DNA from: Chara braunii
Taxonomy: Eukaryota; Streptophyta; Charophyceae; Charales; Characeae
Direction: 5' to 3'
Assembly: GCA_003427395.1 (NCBI GenBank)
Contig: BFEA01000636.1
Location: forward strand, 396,934-429,433
DNA length: 32,500 bases
Shown here piece by piece: positions 28,346 to 32,500 of this stretch. Within the stretch, counting starts at the first letter, position 1, and every line of letters begins with the position of its first letter. The notes beneath the pieces were generated by a model. The model was not told the DNA's origin, did no database searches, and saw only the letters and a list, made by a program, of their open reading frames with translations. A program made the translations under genes and the position numbers.

Positions 28346-31096
28346 CTCTCGAACGAGAACAGCAAGGGATCGCCGTCCAGAAGATAGAGAAGTGAAGAAG
28401 GTAGGAGGACGAGGAAGGGGAGGAGAAGAACCTGAGCTTGCTGCTTACTTTGAATATGCTGGAGCATTTTGATTCGATGCGGTGATGTTGTAGGGCCAGC
28501 GCGCGGTTCCAGCTCCTTCGGTCTCGTTTACCGCCACCTCCCCGTCTCCCGTTCCCTCTTGAGAGATGGGTAGTGCTACAAGATACCAGTCATAGCAACC
28601 CATGTCAGCTCTCAGAGTGATTTCTATTTCTGTCAATGTTTGCCATGTCCTAGCTTGAGAGGTTGAAGCTGGGAGGTCGTCCACCCCTGCAGCAATTCCG
28701 TCGTTGTAATCATTAAACCCATCCAAGTAATCATACTCGAGTTTCAGCTGTTGATTTCTATGTCTTCCTTCGCCCATCCTCATCCCCGGCGCGGCGCTTG
28801 ATCTTGATGATGTCATCCTTTGGCGGTCGTGGATGGGCGGCGGGTTGACGTATCTTCTATCCTCCTCCCCATCCTCCTCCTCCTCCCTCGTCTCCTTCTC
28901 CAGCGTCTTGATGGCAACGTCTGGCGTTGACACGTGGAACGGTCGACTTCTGTCGGAATGATTTGGGGTAAAAGAGCGCTCTGGCGGCTTTGGAGTGTCG
29001 TCGTTTCCCGCGGGCAGTTGCCCGCTATTTTTCAAGTTGTCCGCCGGGAGATTCCCGCTAGTAGCAGCATGATTTCGGGGCAGGTTGTCGCTGCTTCGGT
29101 GGGAATGATGACGATGGCTTGGCCGTCCCAGGTCCTCGCTACTTCGGCGGGAATGGTTTCCCGATAACTTCCCGCCATTTTTCGAGTCGTTTCCGGCGAA
29201 GCTCCCGCTATTTTCCGAGTCTCCCTCCACGTTCCAGCCCCCCTTTTTCTCCCAATCCTCTCCCATCGAGTTCGTGCCAAACTGTTGCCATCTGTTTCCC
29301 GCCAAATTCACTCTGCCATTTTCCAAACCCTCAAGGGCGAAAAGGGAACGAAATGCCCTCGGCCCAATTCCTGTTCTCCCACCACCATTGGCATTGGCCG
29401 TGAAATTCCCGCCGAGAGCTTGCATATCATTTCCCTGACGACGACGACGGGGACGACGACGACGATGGAGATTGAGGTAACGAGGTGAGCGCTGTCCGTC
29501 ATATCCGAGAGCTTGTGTCTCGTTCCCAATTTTAATACGGTGGAATCTAGGGCGGAGATTGCCCGAGGGCGAAGTGCCTGGCTGAATGTTCAGCCTGCTC
29601 CGACCGGGGTATTCGGGATACCTCTCGTCTGTGAGAGTGAGTTGAACTTTGTACGTTCCTGGCAAATTGCACGCAATCGCTACCCTCTTCATTTGGATTG
29701 TGGTCGTCGCCGCCGTTGATCCGAGAGCCTCCGCCCCACTACCGATAATTTCCCCGGTCTGATCTGTCCATCCATCCATCAGATTGGATGGTGCAGGAGA
29801 AGTGGTGGTGGCCGCCATAGCCGTGACATCGCTGAGGGCAAGCAGAGGTTGGTTCTGCAACTGCACGACCTCTGCCTCTTTCTGGAACCGAGGGGGCTCT
29901 GCCCATACCACGCACTCGGAAGGTAGACTCCATTGCATCTGAGCGTTAAGATCTACGCCAGGGTGATCTGTACGGTTCCAGAAGACTGCCAGCTGGATTG
30001 GACGGGCGAGATTGAATCTCGAAGAATCATAACCAATGCTGCGGTAGCGAACAGCCAGCTGGCAGGCGGCCGTATCGATAGCAGCTGTGGAAGCAGGACC
30101 AGAGGAGGATAGATCCTCTACAACAACTTGCACGGACCGCTGCTGCGTCCGTGGTCGCCGGCTTGATTGTCCTTGTACACGTGTTTGTACCACGCTGTTG
30201 TGCCCGCTTGATTCAATCTGGACATGTGTCTGTCTCTCATTTTCTCGCCCGATTGATTGTCCCTGTACACGTGTCTGTACCCTGCTGTTTTGCCCGCTTG
30301 ATTTCTTCAGGACACGTGTCTCTCTCTCATTTTCCCGTCCAATCTCATGGTAATTGGACTCGCCATGACCATCATCATTATCATCATCATCATCCTGCTG
30401 ATGGGCAAAATTGCCTCGATCGAGGTCGAGGGTCAATCCCATTTGTGCGCTGGCGGCAGCGTGAGTGGTCGGTACACGCGTCGCGCTTCGTGCATGCTCG
30501 GTGTTCCCAATTATTTGACTTTCATTTTCATTTTCCTGATCAAAATTCACCTGTTCTGGCTTTGATTCGGCCGTCGTCAGAGACGTATTGGATATCAAAG
30601 CAGTGGAAAGAAGCGAGGCGGGGACAATCTCAACTGTTCCTTCTCCTGCTGCGGTTACTTCTTTGCTTTCGCTTTCTTTCTCTGTCCCAGTGGTTCCGTC
30701 TTTTCCCCCATTGGTTCCTTCTGATGTCCCATTGTTTCTGTTTAAATTCCTCCCCTCGATTTGTTCGCCCATCGCTTTCAGAATTTCCATCTTGGATTCT
30801 GTCATTGTGCTGCCTTCAGTGCGGTGGGGGAGGGGAGGAGGTTCCACTGCGCTTGCTGCCATTACACCACTCCCTGTTGCTCTCGTTCCTTTCCATCGGC
30901 CAAGTTTACCCATGATTGGTTTGCAATTCCTATCAAATAAAGTACTGCGCGGTTTCAAGCCGTCGACGTTGCAGCGGATGCCTGCACAACCGACGCAACC
31001 CACGGACGAAGCAATCAGAGCAACCGTAACCATCGCCCAAGTGATGATACAACGGGGAGCCATCATCCCTCCTGTCCAGCTCAGCACCTCCACCAT
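28088..31096 (-). CDS. Large secreted, N-glycosylated low-complexity protein; two predicted exons
   Basis: I recognise no family. Exon 1 (31096-28449) opens at the first in-frame ATG, 31096; a second start, the ATG pair at 31066, is possible. It is open for about 880 codons. Positions below count from 31096. Residues 11-38 form a signal peptide (PRCIITWAMVTVALIASSVG, small residues after). A Ser/Thr/Asn/Glu-rich region follows, with an acidic run (near 235) and a 30-residue tandem repeat (IGRENER). A folded part from about 345 has a Cys (ACQLAVRYRS) and ends in LPGTYKVQLTLTD (near 480), which resembles a PKD/Ig-like beta strand. Next come an Arg-rich run (RRRRPRRRR, near 552) and a Ser/Asn/Gly-rich part. 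A last segment contains GCYDWYLVALPIS (near 835). At least ten N-x-S/T sites occur. Exon 2 (28184-28088) would add about 32 residues with FHIAYPFCSRDGN and end in TGA. Without splicing the frame stops at 28445. A cell-wall or surface glycoprotein is my inference. Confidence 0.7.
28185..28448 (-). other. Predicted 264-bp intron of the secreted-protein gene
   Basis: On the minus strand the donor TCAAA|GTAAGC lies at 28449/28448, and the acceptor TCTCTTGCAG|G at 28185/28184. Splicing keeps the frame (AA + G makes Lys) and replaces the TAA at 28445-28447 with about 32 further codons. The (CT)n tract of the gene strand lies inside this intron. It is a prediction from splice consensus only. Confidence 0.55.
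28296..28343. repeat. (GA)n microsatellite in the predicted intron
   Basis: About 24 GA repeats in a row. On the gene strand this reads (CT)n. Confidence 0.95.
30160..30340 (-). repeat. In-frame 90-bp tandem duplication (30-residue protein repeat)
   Basis: cttgattgtccttgtacacgtg-type sequence starts at about 30162 and 30252. On the minus strand the repeats read IGRENERETRVLKKSSGQNS and IGRENERQTHVQIESSGHNS, each followed by VQTRVQGQS. The unit is exactly 30 codons, so the frame survives, as expected in a working coding sequence. Confidence 0.9.
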
Positions 31097-31330
31097 CGTT
31101 AACAAGATCACCAGATCGTCGGATGATATCGGGTCACGATATCCGAGCTCCCTTCTCCCCCCTCTCCCTCTCCCTCTCCCTCCCTCTTCTCCCACTACTC
31201 TCTTCTCTCCCAACTTTCAGAGTACGCCACCTTGTTCTAATCTCTACGAACGTCCATGCATCAGTGAGGGGTAAGACTACGCAACAGTGAAAATCTGTAC
31301 AATCAGGCATCCATCCAACAGTGGATTACT
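31097..31330 (-). promoter_or_regulatory. Presumed 5' leader and promoter region of the secreted-protein gene
   Basis: On the gene strand a GA-rich stretch (31140-31215, GGGAGAG repeats) lies just upstream of the ATG and is open in frame back to a TGA at 31217-31219, without an ATG. It is most simply a purine-rich 5' untranslated leader. No clear TATA box was seen further upstream. Confidence 0.4.
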
Positions 31331-31545
31331 TGCCTAGTGAATAGTTGTGCTCATCTGATTCATGGATTTGAACTCCTGCGCTCTTTGCTAGCAGATATAC
31401 ATGTTCGCAGCCCGTCAGGAGCGCGTTTTCGCCCCCTGAGACATTTCCCCCCGCCACATTTTCGTCATCCTTGGTTATACCCGTCCTTGATTTGGGCTTG
31501 TTTGGTCTTTCGAAGGTTCGAAAAATGCGGGAAGGTGCAGGCACG
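31331..31545. other. Intergenic DNA, nothing recognised
   Basis: No repeat, RNA gene or convincing coding frame. Confidence 0.4.
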
Positions 31546-31547
31546 TC

Positions 31548-31765
31548 ACTTTGGGGGGCGGTGGCAGTTTCTTTGAAAACTGTGGGACTGGCAGCTGCCC
31601 GTGGGACCGCGCACTGGGTTTTGGTCAAACCGGTGGCAAAGCAGCGGCAGGGTGGATCTTTGGGGGGGGGTGGCAGTGTCTTTGAAAAATGTGGGACCGG
31701 TAGCTGCCCGTGGGACCACGCCCTGGGTTTTGGTCGAAACGGTGACAAAGCAGCGGCAGGGTGGA
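31548..31765. repeat. 109-bp tandem duplication
   Basis: Copies at 31548-31656 and 31657-31765 each run from tttggggg-ggtggcagt through gctgcccgtgggacc and gggttttggtc to gcagcggcagggtgga, with a handful of substitutions. Confidence 0.9.
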
Positions 31766-31899
31766 AAACTGAAAAAGTCTGAATGGCAAAGGGTGCCACC
31801 TTAGCCGCAGGTTGAAAGGACACACCTTGCAAATGTGCAACCAGATGTGTCTGAACTTGGACGTATTCAACACCCCACACGTTCAGCGCCCAATTGAGT

Positions 31900-31962
31900 G
31901 AGTCACATGTGACAAAACAAGAGTCACATGTGACAAAACAAGAGTCACATGTGACAAAACAA
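31900..31962. repeat. Three perfect 21-bp units, each with a 12-bp palindrome
   Basis: GAGTCACATGTGACAAAACA plus A is repeated exactly at 31900, 31921 and 31942. Each holds the palindrome GTCACATGTGAC, whose centre CACATGTG contains overlapping E-box-type words. Two helical turns separate the palindromes, so a cooperative binding site is conceivable. Confidence 0.9.
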
Positions 31963-32048
31963 CTTTTATTTAAACCACCAGTACCTCCAAGCCTGTTTTT
32001 GCCGCACGCCGTTCTTTTCCGAGGCTGTGTCCTGCAGAACCTCGGAGG

Positions 32049-32070
32049 TCGTTTTTTTTTTTTTTTTTTT
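32049..32070 (-). other. Poly-T run, possible A tail of a minus-strand retroposon
   Basis: Twenty-two T interrupt otherwise mixed sequence. On the minus strand the element would end here, but its body to the right shows no A/B boxes and no target duplication was found. Confidence 0.35.
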
Positions 32071-32104
32071 TGGAAACAGTAACATTTCCACTTGTGGCCT
32101 CGAG

Positions 32105-32121
32105 TGGACCGGTACGGTCCA
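32105..32121. other. Short palindrome TGGACCG-GTA-CGGTCCA
   Basis: A perfect 7-bp inverted repeat around GTA. No associated gene recognised. Confidence 0.6.
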
Positions 32122-32341
32122 CCCGACGGACTGAAGTTTGGGCGGGGTCCCTGTGGTTGGTGGTATGTTCTGTGGACTGTGTTTTTTTTTGTTATTATTA
32201 TATATATTTTTGTAGATATTTTTTTGCCAAGCGACTGGCGGCGCCGACCGGTATCGTGGAATGCGTGGCGGTCGTCCGCGCGGTGACCGACGGACGGGCA
32301 ACAACGTTTGCCATCGCCGCCGATGCATCCCGACCTCCGAC

Positions 32342-32344
<3 letters not shown>

Positions 32345-32372
<28 letters not shown>
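32345..32372. repeat. (GT)n microsatellite
   Basis: Fourteen GT repeats in a row. A second microsatellite, (TC)n, lies at 32465-32485. Confidence 0.95.
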
Positions 32373-32378
<6 letters not shown>

Positions 32379-32500
32379 TATCCATGCCAGAGATTCCCCC
32401 AATGGATGTAGCGGGTGACATGATGTCATCCCGCCAATTGGATGTGCATACAGCATGGCACAAGTCTCTCTCTCTCTCTCTCTCTACAGATGGCCGTTCA

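Noticed and set aside
30151-31274. Long plus-strand frames opposite the secreted-protein gene (254 and 228 codons)
   Set aside because: They are antisense shadows of the minus-strand gene. Its repeats and composition keep the other strand open, and neither has features of its own.
31326-32456. 376-codon ATG frame on the minus strand
   Set aside because: It runs through a (GT)n microsatellite (His-Thr repeats), a poly-T run (poly-Lys), the three 21-bp repeats and the 109-bp duplication. Its length is explained by repeats, and no domain is visible.

Overview
This is a gene-poor, repeat-rich stretch of nuclear DNA from a eukaryote. The signs are A-tailed retroposons, a broken Ty3-type retrotransposon, a broken LINE, a U6 snRNA retropseudogene, long satellite arrays, microsatellites, and one gene with a plausible spliceosomal intron. 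TTTAGGG-like runs and the style of the LINE and Ty3 proteins point to the green plant lineage. A large-genome streptophyte such as a charophyte alga would fit, but that is inference; no marker gene settles it. Three isolated N characters (3079, 19316, 22040) suggest a draft assembly.

Layout. 1-640: a decaying 28-bp minisatellite. 645-2180: a higher-order satellite of about 769 bp made of three subunits, each with a conserved palindrome. 2180-6150: mostly featureless intergenic DNA with small duplications and two GTAC-rich patches. 6159-6282: four 31-bp units. 6333-6989: a protein-like reading frame broken by a single TAG. 6990-12700: intergenic DNA with a tRNA-like module, ACGT-core motifs, perfect hairpins and A-tailed retroposons. 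12710-12855: a U6 retropseudogene with target-site duplications. About 12950-18540: a decayed LINE on the minus strand, split by a 2-kb long inverted repeat (14322-16328) and by a separate A-tailed retroposon (13915-14272). About 18545-23942: a decayed Ty3-type element on the minus strand (integrase, RNase H, RT, protease, gag reading leftwards), truncated inside integrase where it meets the LINE. 24160-25250: telomere-like runs, AT-rich DNA and a long purine tract. 25720-27640: two tRNA-headed SINEs, a palindrome cluster and a tandem repeat carrying UUCG-tetraloop hairpins. 28088-31096: the one convincing host gene, on the minus strand, encoding a large secreted, N-glycosylated, low-complexity protein in two predicted exons. 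31097-32500: upstream and flanking DNA with a 109-bp duplication, three 21-bp palindromic repeats and microsatellites.

The elements do not form a pathway. They record successive nested insertions: a LINE-type machinery is the likely mobiliser of the A-tailed SINEs, the U6 copy and a retroposon family that shares a 3' hairpin module. The most rewarding items for follow-up are the secreted-protein gene, the long inverted repeat, the shared 3' module, the U6 retropseudogene and the TAG-interrupted reading frame.
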